Shown here: positions 45,345-53,173 of the stretch, one piece after another
Numbering within the stretch: the first letter of the stretch is position 1
Layout of the letters: each line of letters opens with the position of its first letter
NCBI GenBank assembly: GCA_017304655.1
Contig: JAFKLY010000002.1
Span: forward strand, 434,001-498,000
Source of the DNA: Sphingomonas sp.
GTDB lineage: Bacteria > Pseudomonadota > Alphaproteobacteria > Sphingomonadales > Sphingomonadaceae
Direction: 5' to 3'
Length of the DNA stretch: 64,000 bases
Notes under the pieces: generated by a model
The model's database searches: none
The model's input: the letters and a program-made list of their open reading frames with translations, nothing else
What the model was told of the DNA's origin: nothing
Position numbers and translations under genes: made by a program

Positions 45345-46917
45345 ATTGCGCGACCAGCGCCTGCTCACGACCGAGCGGATCGTCCTTCGCCACGCAACGA
45401 TCGTCGAAAATCATCGTGGCGCGGCCGGGCAATTTGTAATCCGGCCAAGGGGGCAAGCCGGCGCCGTTGGGGTCGCCGGTCCGTGCGAAGTTGGTCCACA
45501 TGCGGCTCATGATGTCCGCGAGGCGCTGGGCATCCGCCGTCCGTGCGCCCAATTCGCCCTTGAAGGCACCGACATTGTCGAAGACCATCGGCACCTCGAC
45601 GCCGTGGGGACTGCGCAACTCGCCGTTGCGCTGCGGCGTCCGCCAGCTCACCAGATAGGCATGGACCGGCGCTTTTGCCGCGGCCGCGCGTTTCTCCGCC
45701 ACGATGCGGGCGTTGCGGCCCATCCCGATCTCGGTCGTGATCGCGAAGTAGATGTCGCTGGCGGAGGCTTGCGGGCGCAGCTGGCGCATTGCGGCAATGA
45801 ATCCGGCGGGGTCGCGCACCGTTCCCTGCAAGGCCTTGTCCAGCCCCGCCCAGTCGAGCGTGAACGCGCCTTCGACCGGGAACAGCACCGTCGTTTCCGT
45901 CTCTGCATGCCCCACGAGCATGGGAATGTCGGGCGAGATGTTGGGTGCCTCCGGCGCGAAGGGCGTCTGAGGGAGGATGGTCCCATCCGGGGTCAGGCCC
46001 GGACCGGCCATCGGGTGGCCGTGCGTAATCACCTGCAGGGCGGCCAGCATCTTGTCCACCGGCACAGCCTGCAGCGCGGCGAGGTCGCCCTTGGGGATAT
46101 TCAGCGCGGAGAGCAGCTGCGCGGCGACCTGCCGTCCTTCCTTAGGCGAGACGGAATAGGTGCCGAACCCGCTCTGCTGGATGGCCTTGTGGAACAGTCC
46201 CTTCGCAGTCGGCATCGCCAGCAGCGCGGCAACTTTCGTGCCGCCGCCGGAGTGGCCGAAGATCGTCACGTTGTTCGGGTCCCCGCCGAACTGCGCGATG
46301 TTATCCCGCACCCAGCGCAGCCCCGCGACAAGATCAAGCTGGCCGACATTGGGCGTGGTCGCGCCTGCAGGCATGAGATCGCCGAAATAGAGATAGCCGA
46401 AGAGATTGAGCCGGTGGTTGATCGTCACGATCACGACGTCGTGACGATTGGCCAGCCTCAACCCTTCCGTAAAGCGATCGGCGCCCGAGCCGACCGACAG
46501 GCCGCCGCCATGCGCCCAGAACATCACCGGGCGCTTGCGGCCGTCGTTGAGGCCCGGTGTCCAGACGTTGAGGACGAGGCAATCCTCGCTCTGATCGGCC
46601 ATCGGCTGGCCGCCGGGCGGAGCGAGTTGTGGAGCGGACGCGCCATAACTTAGCGCGTCCCGAATGCCCGTCCAGGATTTGACCGGGGTTGGCGGCTGGA
46701 ACCGACCGGCGCCGCCGGTCGGTCCCCCGTAAGGAATGCCGCGAAAGACGTGGACACCGTCCTGCGTCGCGCCCCGAACGCGGCCGTCACGTGTCTTGAC
46801 GACCGGCGCCTGTGTGGCCGCGTGCGCTTCTCCTGCGAGGATCAGCGCAGCCGACGCCCCGCATCCCCCCAGAAACGCCCGACGGCTTGCTGCGACTCCT
46901 CCGGCATCCTTGTCCAT
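45337..46917 (-). CDS. Carboxylesterase type B, Tat-exported
   Basis: Alpha/beta-hydrolase (526 aa) of the carboxylesterase B family, exported by a twin-arginine signal (SRRAFLGGCGASAALILAG, cut near AHAA). The nucleophile Ser is in IFGHSGGGTKV; the family signature EDCLVLNVWTP and the oxyanion HGGG (FWAHGGGLSVGS) are intact. It starts 14 bases after the receptor stop and overlaps the tannase start by 8 bases, so all three are one transcript. A close paralogue exists at 56397. It probably removes a different ester from the same imported compound. Confidence 0.9.
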   Translation of the reverse strand: MDKDAGGVAASRRAFLGGCGASAALILAGEAHAATQAPVVKTRDGRVRGATQDGVHVFRGIPYGGPTGGAGRFQPPTPVKSWTGIRDALSYGASAPQLAPPGGQPMADQSEDCLVLNVWTPGLNDGRKRPVMFWAHGGGLSVGSGADRFTEGLRLANRHDVVIVTINHRLNLFGYLYFGDLMPAGATTPNVGQLDLVAGLRWVRDNIAQFGGDPNNVTIFGHSGGGTKVAALLAMPTAKGLFHKAIQQSGFGTYSVSPKEGRQVAAQLLSALNIPKGDLAALQAVPVDKMLAALQVITHGHPMAGPGLTPDGTILPQTPFAPEAPNISPDIPMLVGHAETETTVLFPVEGAFTLDWAGLDKALQGTVRDPAGFIAAMRQLRPQASASDIYFAITTEIGMGRNARIVAEKRAAAAKAPVHAYLVSWRTPQRNGELRSPHGVEVPMVFDNVGAFKGELGARTADAQRLADIMSRMWTNFARTGDPNGAGLPPWPDYKLPGRATMIFDDRCVAKDDPLGREQALVAQYG

Positions 46918-46931
46918 GGCCAGTGCTCCGA

Positions 46932-49844
46932 TCAGAAGTTGGTGCGGACGCCAATGCGATAGCGCCGACCGACATTGTCATAGTTCACCGAGTTGTTGTC
47001 GCCGTTCCAGTAGGGCGGCGGCGTGACGTTGAACAGGTTGAGCACATTGCCGTAGATTTGCACCTTCCGCTTGCCGTCATTGACGAGGTCGAAGGTCAGG
47101 CCGGCATTGGTGTAGAAGCGCGATGGTACGCGGTTGGTGTTGATGCTGTTGCTCAGCGTCGGGCTGTAGCCAGCGTCTTCCGGCCCCACGAACGAGGCGT
47201 CGACCTTGCCTGCGGAGAGGAAGTGCCCCTGCAAGTTCATGCCGAAGCGGCCGACAGTGATGCCGGCAAAGGCATCAACGACCCATGAGGGAACGCCGGA
47301 CAAGCCGTTGTCCCCGGCGCGGTTGACGCCCGGCGTCGCACTGCTTTCGAGCTTGATATTGTGCGTCGCGAGTGCGCGCAGGTCGACCTTCGCGCTGCCG
47401 ACATCGAAGCGATAGCTGCCCTCGAAATCGACGCCGCGCAGCTTCAGCTGGTTGAGATTGAGGAACAGGATCGAGACGGTGCTGAGCTGTCCGTTGACGT
47501 CGCGCGTCACGAGCGAACAATATTGGGGATCGTTCGTGGCGTTGCAGTTGTCGACGATGCGTTGCCCGGCGATCGTGGAGATCGCGTCCTTCACCAGGAT
47601 ATCGTAGTAATCGACCGAGAAGCGGAAGCCGGTGAGTGCACCACGCGGTTGCAGCGTGAAGCCGGCCGTGAACGTCCGCGCCTTCTCCGGAGTCAGGTTG
47701 ATGTTGCCGCCGGTGAAGGTCTGAACGAACACGGTGTTGCTCGTCTTGGTGTCATAGAGCGCGGCTTGTCCGCCAACCGGCGTGGTGAACAGTTCCGAGG
47801 CGTTGGGCGCGCGAATGTCGCGGGAATAAGTGGCGCGCAGCAGCACTGCGTCGATCGGGCGATAGGTCGCGCCGGCCTTCCACGTCCAGGCGTTGAAATT
47901 GTTACGAGAGGTCGGGCTCTTGGTGCTGTAGTCGGCATAGCGCACAGCACCGTTCAGCTCGAGGCTTGATCCGAACGCGCTGTCGCGCATCAGCGGGATC
48001 GCGGCCTCCATATAGCCTTCCTTCACCGTCACGCTGCCGGTCGAGGGCGTGGCGTTGTAGACGTAGAAGCCGTTGCGTGCGGAAATCGGATCGACCTGAA
48101 TGTCCAGCTTGTTGCGCCGCGCCTCGACGCCCATGGCGATAGCGGCGGGACCGGCGCCGATGTCGAACAGTTCACCCTGGATGTTGGCTGCGCCGGCCAG
48201 CTGAGAGAACTCCGAATAATGATTGGAAGCGCCGAAGGCATAGGCCTTGGCCTCCTGTGTGAAGTTCGTGGTGCCGATGATGTTGAGCGGCCGGCAGGCC
48301 GGATCGTCGTTGGTCGTGGTTGCGTCAGCGTTCACCCGGCACACGATGTCGCCATTGGTGTTCCGCACCGCATCGATCGCCTTGTTGAAGTTGGCGGTGA
48401 TGCGATTGTTGATGGTGGACTGGTGATAGTCGGTCACGCCCCACTGGACGTGAGCGTCCCATTTCCAGCTGCCACCCAGCTCGCCGCTGCCGCCCGCCGT
48501 CACGCGCATGACGTCGCGCTCGGACACGCTGTCCATCTTGCCGAATTCGTTGCCGATCTTGCCGAGGACGATCGCCGACATGTTGTTGGCGATCATGATG
48601 TTGCGGGTGGAGGTCGGCAGATATGGGTTGTCGACCTTGATCACGTCACCGGCAGCGGGAAAGCCGATGTCGCGGATTTCCGGACCGCGCGGATAGCCGG
48701 CCACATGTCCGTAGCTTGCTTCGACAAAGCCCGTGAAGGCCGGCGAGAACTCATAATCGAGATAGCCATAGCCATTATAGCGTGTAACCGGGATTTGCAG
48801 CAGCGGGTCGTCGAAGAAGGTGTTGAGACCCGCGCCGCTGCCCCCTTCCTGAAACAGCGAATTGGCGTTCGCGCCATAGGTGAAGGCGGTCGGCTGACCG
48901 CTGGCGTCGAACTGGATGCCGCTCAGCGGGCCGCCGCGCGCTGCCGTGCGAACGCCTGCAGCGTTCACGGTGGCGCTGATGAGGCCGCCGGGGGTCAGGG
49001 TCGCGGTGCGCAGATTATAGGTGATGTTGTGCGCGGGCCGGCCATTCACGCCCGGCGTGCCCGTCAGGTCGCCCACTTCGTTGTTGCAGAAGCCGCGTGT
49101 GTAGCAACCACCGGTGCCCCGGCTCTTGTTATACTCGGCGCCGAACACAGCATGGCCGCGTCCACCGTTGATGCTCGTGCCAGCAGCGAACTGAACGGAA
49201 TATTCCTCGCCATCGCCCTTGTCGGTCACGCCATAGCCGACATTGGTGCGGATGCCCTCAAGCTTGGTGTCGAGGATGATGTTGATGACGCCCGAAACAG
49301 CGTCCGATCCATAAGCGGCTGACGCGCCGCCAGTTACCACTTCCGCACGCTCGACCAGCAGGGTCGGGATCATGTTGAGATCAACGGTGCCGGTATTGGT
49401 GCTTGGCACAAACCGGCGGTTGTTGACGAGCACCAGCGTGCGCGACGTGCCGAGGCCGCGCAAATCGGCGATGCGGGCGCCGGCATTGACCGGGCTGATA
49501 TTCTGCCCGACCGCCGTGTTGTTCGGCGACGTGGTGGAGCGGAAGGAAGGAAGCGAAGCTAGCGCTTCGCCGACGTTCGGCGCGGCCATCGCGGCCATGC
49601 GTTCCGCGCCGAGAGCCGTCACTGGTGTCGTGGAGGTAAAGCCGGAAACAGCCAGTCGGGTTCCGGTCACGACGATATCGCCTGTGTCCGGCCGTTCGCT
49701 GGCCGCCCCGTCGCCTGTGGCCGTTTGTGCGGCCTGGCCAGTCGTATTGGTCTGCGCCCAGGCATGGCTCGACCATGACAGAGCTGCCGAAGTCAGCAAA
49801 AGGCAACGCGCGATCTGACGCGCACGATCGGACTGCTTGTTCAT
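46932..49844 (-). CDS. TonB-dependent receptor
   Basis: Outer-membrane receptor (970 aa) with signal peptide ending SHAWAQ, TonB-box region GDIVVTGTRLAVSG, plug motif IADLRGLGTSRTLVLVNNRR and VEVVTGGASAAYGSDAVSG, and barrel end YRIGVRTNF. ATGs at 49847 and 49844 follow an AGGAGGGG site; the second has the better spacing. It heads the minus operon with two esterases and the HD protein, and is divergent from the MarR regulator. The candidate operator repeats (50007-50029) lie upstream of it. Aromatic-ester cargo is inferred from neighbours. Confidence 0.93.
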   Translation of the reverse strand: MNKQSDRARQIARCLLLTSAALSWSSHAWAQTNTTGQAAQTATGDGAASERPDTGDIVVTGTRLAVSGFTSTTPVTALGAERMAAMAAPNVGEALASLPSFRSTTSPNNTAVGQNISPVNAGARIADLRGLGTSRTLVLVNNRRFVPSTNTGTVDLNMIPTLLVERAEVVTGGASAAYGSDAVSGVINIILDTKLEGIRTNVGYGVTDKGDGEEYSVQFAAGTSINGGRGHAVFGAEYNKSRGTGGCYTRGFCNNEVGDLTGTPGVNGRPAHNITYNLRTATLTPGGLISATVNAAGVRTAARGGPLSGIQFDASGQPTAFTYGANANSLFQEGGSGAGLNTFFDDPLLQIPVTRYNGYGYLDYEFSPAFTGFVEASYGHVAGYPRGPEIRDIGFPAAGDVIKVDNPYLPTSTRNIMIANNMSAIVLGKIGNEFGKMDSVSERDVMRVTAGGSGELGGSWKWDAHVQWGVTDYHQSTINNRITANFNKAIDAVRNTNGDIVCRVNADATTTNDDPACRPLNIIGTTNFTQEAKAYAFGASNHYSEFSQLAGAANIQGELFDIGAGPAAIAMGVEARRNKLDIQVDPISARNGFYVYNATPSTGSVTVKEGYMEAAIPLMRDSAFGSSLELNGAVRYADYSTKSPTSRNNFNAWTWKAGATYRPIDAVLLRATYSRDIRAPNASELFTTPVGGQAALYDTKTSNTVFVQTFTGGNINLTPEKARTFTAGFTLQPRGALTGFRFSVDYYDILVKDAISTIAGQRIVDNCNATNDPQYCSLVTRDVNGQLSTVSILFLNLNQLKLRGVDFEGSYRFDVGSAKVDLRALATHNIKLESSATPGVNRAGDNGLSGVPSWVVDAFAGITVGRFGMNLQGHFLSAGKVDASFVGPEDAGYSPTLSNSINTNRVPSRFYTNAGLTFDLVNDGKRKVQIYGNVLNLFNVTPPPYWNGDNNSVNYDNVGRRYRIGVRTNF

Positions 49845-50006
49845 CATCCCCTCCTTGTGTTTCGACACGCCGATGGCGTGGCGCTATAATGGCTTGGAAG
49901 GGGAGGTTGCGGGCGCGGACCTGCGGTCAATAACACAGGCGGGTTCGGCGGCTATCAGCCACCTGGTCCCGGATCCGTTCGCGCCTTCCTCTCCTTCGCG
50001 CATGTG

Positions 50007-50029
50007 TTGTTGATTATTCATTTGTTGAT
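50007..50029. promoter_or_regulatory. Direct repeat TTGTTGAT x2, candidate MarR operator
   Basis: TTGTTGAT occurs at 50007-50014 and 50022-50029, 15 bases apart (about one and a half helical turns), between the divergent receptor and MarR genes. The same octamer recurs inverted within a palindrome at 50626-50642, after the MarR gene. Recurrence around the regulator suggests these are its binding half-sites. Confidence 0.5.
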
Positions 50030-50054
50030 ATCTCACCAACTCAGCGTTGGCAAG

Positions 50055-50068
50055 TGATATCGCTACCG
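50055..50068. promoter_or_regulatory. LacI-type operator-like sequence
   Basis: TGATATCGCTACCG differs at one position from the reverse complement of the sequence before the GH9 gene (58288-58301). It has the central CG of LacI-family operators and lies 20 bases before the proposed MarR start. It could be chance; if real it ties this locus to the polysaccharide locus. Confidence 0.3.
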
Positions 50069-50088
50069 GGCGAAGGGGAGACGGGCGT

Positions 50089-50610
50089 TTGAAATCCGCA
50101 GAAGGCAGGCAGCAAAAGGCGATCGCGGCGGAAGTCGGCAAGAACTGGATAAGCCTTGGTGACGCCCATCTCCCCTACAGACTGCTGTTGCTTGGGAAGG
50201 TGATGGATCGCGCGACAGCCAATCAGATCCGGGCCGCGGGTAACATCTCGCTGGCCGAGTGGCGCGTTCTCGCTCATGCGCACATGCTTGGCCCGTGCCG
50301 CGCCAGCGAGATTGCATCGGCAGCCTTTGTCGACCGCTCAGAAGTCAGTCGCGCGATCTTCTCGCTGGAAGAGCGGGGCATTCTTATGCGCGTTCCTGAT
50401 CCGAAATCCCGCCGTGGAAATCTTGTCTCGCTGACGGCGGACGGACAGGCGTTGCATGGCGAGTTGCGCGAAAGCCGCAGACGCTGTTTCGAGCAGTGGA
50501 TGAGCAACCTCGATGCTGACGAGCGTCAGACGATCGAGCATGGACTGCTCAAGATTCTACGCAATGTCATGGCCGAGGAAACCGACTCCTCTTCGCGCGA
50601 TCCGTCATGA
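50089..50610 (+). CDS. MarR-family transcriptional regulator
   Basis: A 173-residue winged-helix regulator from TTG 50089, which has an AGGGGAG site 8 bases upstream; another in-frame TTG at 50047 would add 14 residues but lacks one. The fold is clear: LAEWRVLAHAHMLGPCRASEIASAAF, recognition helix DRSEVSRAIFSLEERGIL, wing RVPDPKSRRGNLVSLTADG. MarR proteins usually repress divergent catabolic genes and release on binding an aromatic ligand. It sits between the esterase/receptor operon (minus) and the secreted-protein operon (plus) and likely controls both through TTGTTGAT sites. Confidence 0.9.
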   Translation: MKSAEGRQQKAIAAEVGKNWISLGDAHLPYRLLLLGKVMDRATANQIRAAGNISLAEWRVLAHAHMLGPCRASEIASAAFVDRSEVSRAIFSLEERGILMRVPDPKSRRGNLVSLTADGQALHGELRESRRRCFEQWMSNLDADERQTIEHGLLKILRNVMAEETDSSSRDPS

Positions 50611-50625
50611 CCTTCCGGTGATTAG

Positions 50626-50641
50626 TGTTGACAGATCAACA
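50626..50641. promoter_or_regulatory. Perfect inverted repeat overlapping a -35 box
   Basis: TGTTGA-CAGA-TCAACA is a perfect 6-4-6 inverted repeat. It contains a consensus -35 box TTGACA (50628-50633), but no good -10 follows at 16-18 bases. It lies 15 bases after the MarR stop and 66 before the next gene. Its right half extends to ATCAACAA, the reverse complement of the TTGTTGAT repeats upstream of MarR. Best read as a MarR operator blocking the promoter of the 50707-53138 operon. Confidence 0.55.
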
Positions 50642-50706
50642 ACAATCCACTCTTCTCCCCTGAGCGAGGCGGTCTGACCTCGCAAACCAAATCGGGGAGT
50701 AAGACC

Positions 50707-51183
50707 ATGCGGACTTTGTCGGTGGTCGCAGGGCTGGCCATGATACTGACGTCCTCGGCAGGGTTGGCTGCGGATCGTTGCAAGTCGCTCACAGAGGCTG
50801 ATTTCCAGAGATATTTTAGCTGCTTTAACGCGCGCGATATGGCGTGCGTCGCGGCCTTCTACACGCCTGACGTGACGCTCTCGAAAGGCCCGAACTGGCC
50901 GGAGGTGCGCGGACCGGCGGATATTGTCGCCTTCTATCGCGATGTGGCCGATCATGGCCTGCGCGAACAAATGACCGTCCACCGGATCGTCGTTGGCAAG
51001 ACCGACGTCGCGATCGATCTTGAGGCGCATTTCACGGCAACAAAGGACTGGCCCGATTTCGGCGCGCGTCCGGTGCGGGCGGGGGATGACTGGCGCATCC
51101 GGGGCGTGCTCTTCTATCGGCTGACCTGCGGCAGGATCAGCGATATCCGGCCAGCCGGTCGCATTGCCGCGCCTGCGCGATAG
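50707..51183 (+). CDS. Secreted NTF2/SnoaL-like protein
   Basis: A 158-residue exported protein, signal peptide ending SSAGLAADR. The mature part looks like an NTF2-like cone fold: an early helix with DFQRYFSCFNARDMACVAAFYTPDVTL and the conserved VRGPADIVAFYRDV segment, then strands through DWRIRGVLFYRLTCGRISDIRPAG. Cys pairs suggest a periplasmic disulfide. Such folds serve as small-molecule isomerases, hydrolases or binding proteins. It is the first gene of a three-gene plus operon (3 bases to the next start). Confidence 0.75.
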   Translation: MRTLSVVAGLAMILTSSAGLAADRCKSLTEADFQRYFSCFNARDMACVAAFYTPDVTLSKGPNWPEVRGPADIVAFYRDVADHGLREQMTVHRIVVGKTDVAIDLEAHFTATKDWPDFGARPVRAGDDWRIRGVLFYRLTCGRISDIRPAGRIAAPAR

Positions 51184-51186
51184 GTC

Positions 51187-52167
51187 ATGCGTTTGCATCT
51201 TCTCCGTTATCTGCTTTTGCCCTTCGCGATGCTGGGTCCTGGCCCTGCGAATGCCGGAGCATGCGATCGTTCATGCCTGACGGGTATCATGGACGCCTAT
51301 CTGGCGGCGATGATGGCCCATGCGCCGCGCAACGCCCCGATGGCGGCTGCGTATCGGGTCACGGAGAGCGCCCGGGAGACGCCGCTGGGCGAGGGTGTCT
51401 GGAAGGCCGCGACCGGGATCGGCAGCTATCGCATTGATTTTGCTGATCCGGCGAGCGGGACGGTCGGCTTTATCGGCGATGTGCGTGAAGGCGCAGGAGG
51501 CGTGACCGTCGCCCTGCGGTTGCGCGTCAAGGATCGTCGCATCACGGAGGTCGAGACCATTGTCGGTCGTGCTCGCGTGCCCGGTACGCGGATCGTCGGT
51601 GCGCCCCGCGCCAGTCTCACGCGGATCGTCCCCAAGAAGGAACGGCTCTCCCGCGATCGCATGATTGCGACGGCTAATGCCAATTTCGATGCGATTCTCA
51701 GCGCGCAGGGCGGGATCTATGCCGATGATTGCCAGCGGGTCGAGAACCGTATGGCGATGAGTTCCAACCCGGACCTGGACTATCCGATCGGAACGATCCC
51801 CGGCAAGCCCAAGCCCCATTTCGGCAGCATGGGTTGCCGCCAGCAGATCGAGGCTCATCTGTTCGATCAGCTTGATGATGTGCCCTTGCGTCGTTTCCTG
51901 CTCCTGGATGAGGAGCGGCAGCTCGTGTTCGGTGTGTACATGATGCGCTGGTATCGTCAGGGGCGGTGCAACCAGATCCCTGATTATGGCGAGATTTGTC
52001 CTCCGAAGCGGGAACCGATCGCGCTGCTCAACGCCGAGCTTTTCGGTGTGGCAGGCGGCAAGATTCATGAAATCGAAGCCGTGTTCAGCTTCGCGCCCTA
52101 TGAGTCCGACAGCGGCTGGACAGGCGATTTACGCGACAGCAAAGCAGCTGGGAGAAGAAGCCGATGA
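51187..52167 (+). CDS. Secreted protein of unknown family, tandem copy A
   Basis: A 326-residue exported protein (signal peptide ending GPANAGA, then CDRSCL). Family not recognised. Conserved with copy B are an N-terminal CDR-CL pair, an IVPK segment, DDCQRVENRM, GKPKPHFGSMGCR, EAHLFD, LDEERQLVFGV and GGKIHEIE. Over the last ~155 residues the two copies share roughly 55-60 percent identity by eye. The early region (60-130) looks NTF2-like in rhythm. Conserved Cys, His and Glu suggest a disulfide-bonded enzyme or binding protein. Its stop overlaps copy B by 4 bases (ATGA). Confidence 0.7.
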   Translation: MRLHLLRYLLLPFAMLGPGPANAGACDRSCLTGIMDAYLAAMMAHAPRNAPMAAAYRVTESARETPLGEGVWKAATGIGSYRIDFADPASGTVGFIGDVREGAGGVTVALRLRVKDRRITEVETIVGRARVPGTRIVGAPRASLTRIVPKKERLSRDRMIATANANFDAILSAQGGIYADDCQRVENRMAMSSNPDLDYPIGTIPGKPKPHFGSMGCRQQIEAHLFDQLDDVPLRRFLLLDEERQLVFGVYMMRWYRQGRCNQIPDYGEICPPKREPIALLNAELFGVAGGKIHEIEAVFSFAPYESDSGWTGDLRDSKAAGRRSR

Positions 52168-53138
52168 TCCGGGCATGTCTGGCTATGGCGCTCGCTTTAC
52201 TATTGCCGCAGGGGCATGCGGTCGCGGCCCCGCAGGCCTGCGACCGGGCCTGTCTCTATGGTCTGACCGATCAATGGTTGGAGGCTGTGCAGGCGCACTC
52301 GTCAGGGGCTCTGCCGCTCGCGAAGGGCTTCCGATACACCGAAAATGGTGTCGAGATGCCGGCGGGAGAAGGGCTGTTCCAGACCGTCACCGGCTACACG
52401 CGCTACCGGGCGCGGGCGGCCGATCTGCGCGCGGGCGAGGTCGCGGTGATCGGCGAGGCCATCGAGGGCGAGAAGGCAGTGACCTTTGCGACACGGCTGA
52501 AGGTCGTTGGGCGCGTTATTGCGGAAGCGGAAACGGTGATTGGCCGCAGCTTCGCGACGGCTCATCCATCGATGCCCACGACCGCCCGGCCCGGCCTCCA
52601 GACGATCGTCCCCAAGCAAGCGCGGATTTCTCGCAAGGCCATGATCGCGACGGTTCAGCGCAACTTCGACAATTTGCTGAAGAACGATGGCAGCCACTTC
52701 GCGGACGATTGCCAGAGGATTGAAAACAGGATGCCGATGAGCGGCAATCCACAGCTGCGCTATCCGATCACGCCGATCGAAGGGAAGCCGGTGCCGCCCT
52801 TCGGCAGCATGGGTTGCCGAGCACAGGTCGAAGCGCATTTGTTCGACACGCTGGACCGGGTCGATCCTCGCCGCATCATTGTTGTCGACGAGGAGCAGCA
52901 GTTGGTCTTCGGCGTCTTCTCCCTGCGCTTTTACGGGCGCACGGAGTGCAACGACATTCCCGGCTATGGCCGCACCTGCCCAACGCGTCCGCGCGGCCCG
53001 ATGTCGCTGCTCAGTGCCGAGATGCTTGGCGTGCGCGGCGGCAAGATCCACGAGGTCGAGGTGATCTTCACCCGGGTCGGCTATGATGCCGAGCAAGGCT
53101 GGCCAGCAGAGGCTGGCGAGACGACGGCTCGCCGTTAG
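52164..53138 (+). CDS. Secreted protein of unknown family, tandem copy B
   Basis: A 324-residue paralogue of the preceding gene, with signal peptide ending GHAVAAPQ and CDRACL. Matching blocks are TIVPKQARISR, FADDCQRIENRMPMS, PPFGSMGCRAQVEAHLFD, VDEEQQLVFGVFSLRFY, CNDIPGYGRTCP and LGVRGGKIHEVE. Divergence is concentrated between residues 30 and 130, which may set ligand choice. Last gene of the MarR-NTF2-A-B plus-strand group; convergent with GH43, 35 bases apart. Likely works as a pair with copy A on the same or related ligands. Confidence 0.7.
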   Translation: MIRACLAMALALLLPQGHAVAAPQACDRACLYGLTDQWLEAVQAHSSGALPLAKGFRYTENGVEMPAGEGLFQTVTGYTRYRARAADLRAGEVAVIGEAIEGEKAVTFATRLKVVGRVIAEAETVIGRSFATAHPSMPTTARPGLQTIVPKQARISRKAMIATVQRNFDNLLKNDGSHFADDCQRIENRMPMSGNPQLRYPITPIEGKPVPPFGSMGCRAQVEAHLFDTLDRVDPRRIIVVDEEQQLVFGVFSLRFYGRTECNDIPGYGRTCPTRPRGPMSLLSAEMLGVRGGKIHEVEVIFTRVGYDAEQGWPAEAGETTARR

Positions 53139-53173
53139 TCCACGGTGCGCCGGTATCTCTCAGGCAATGACTG

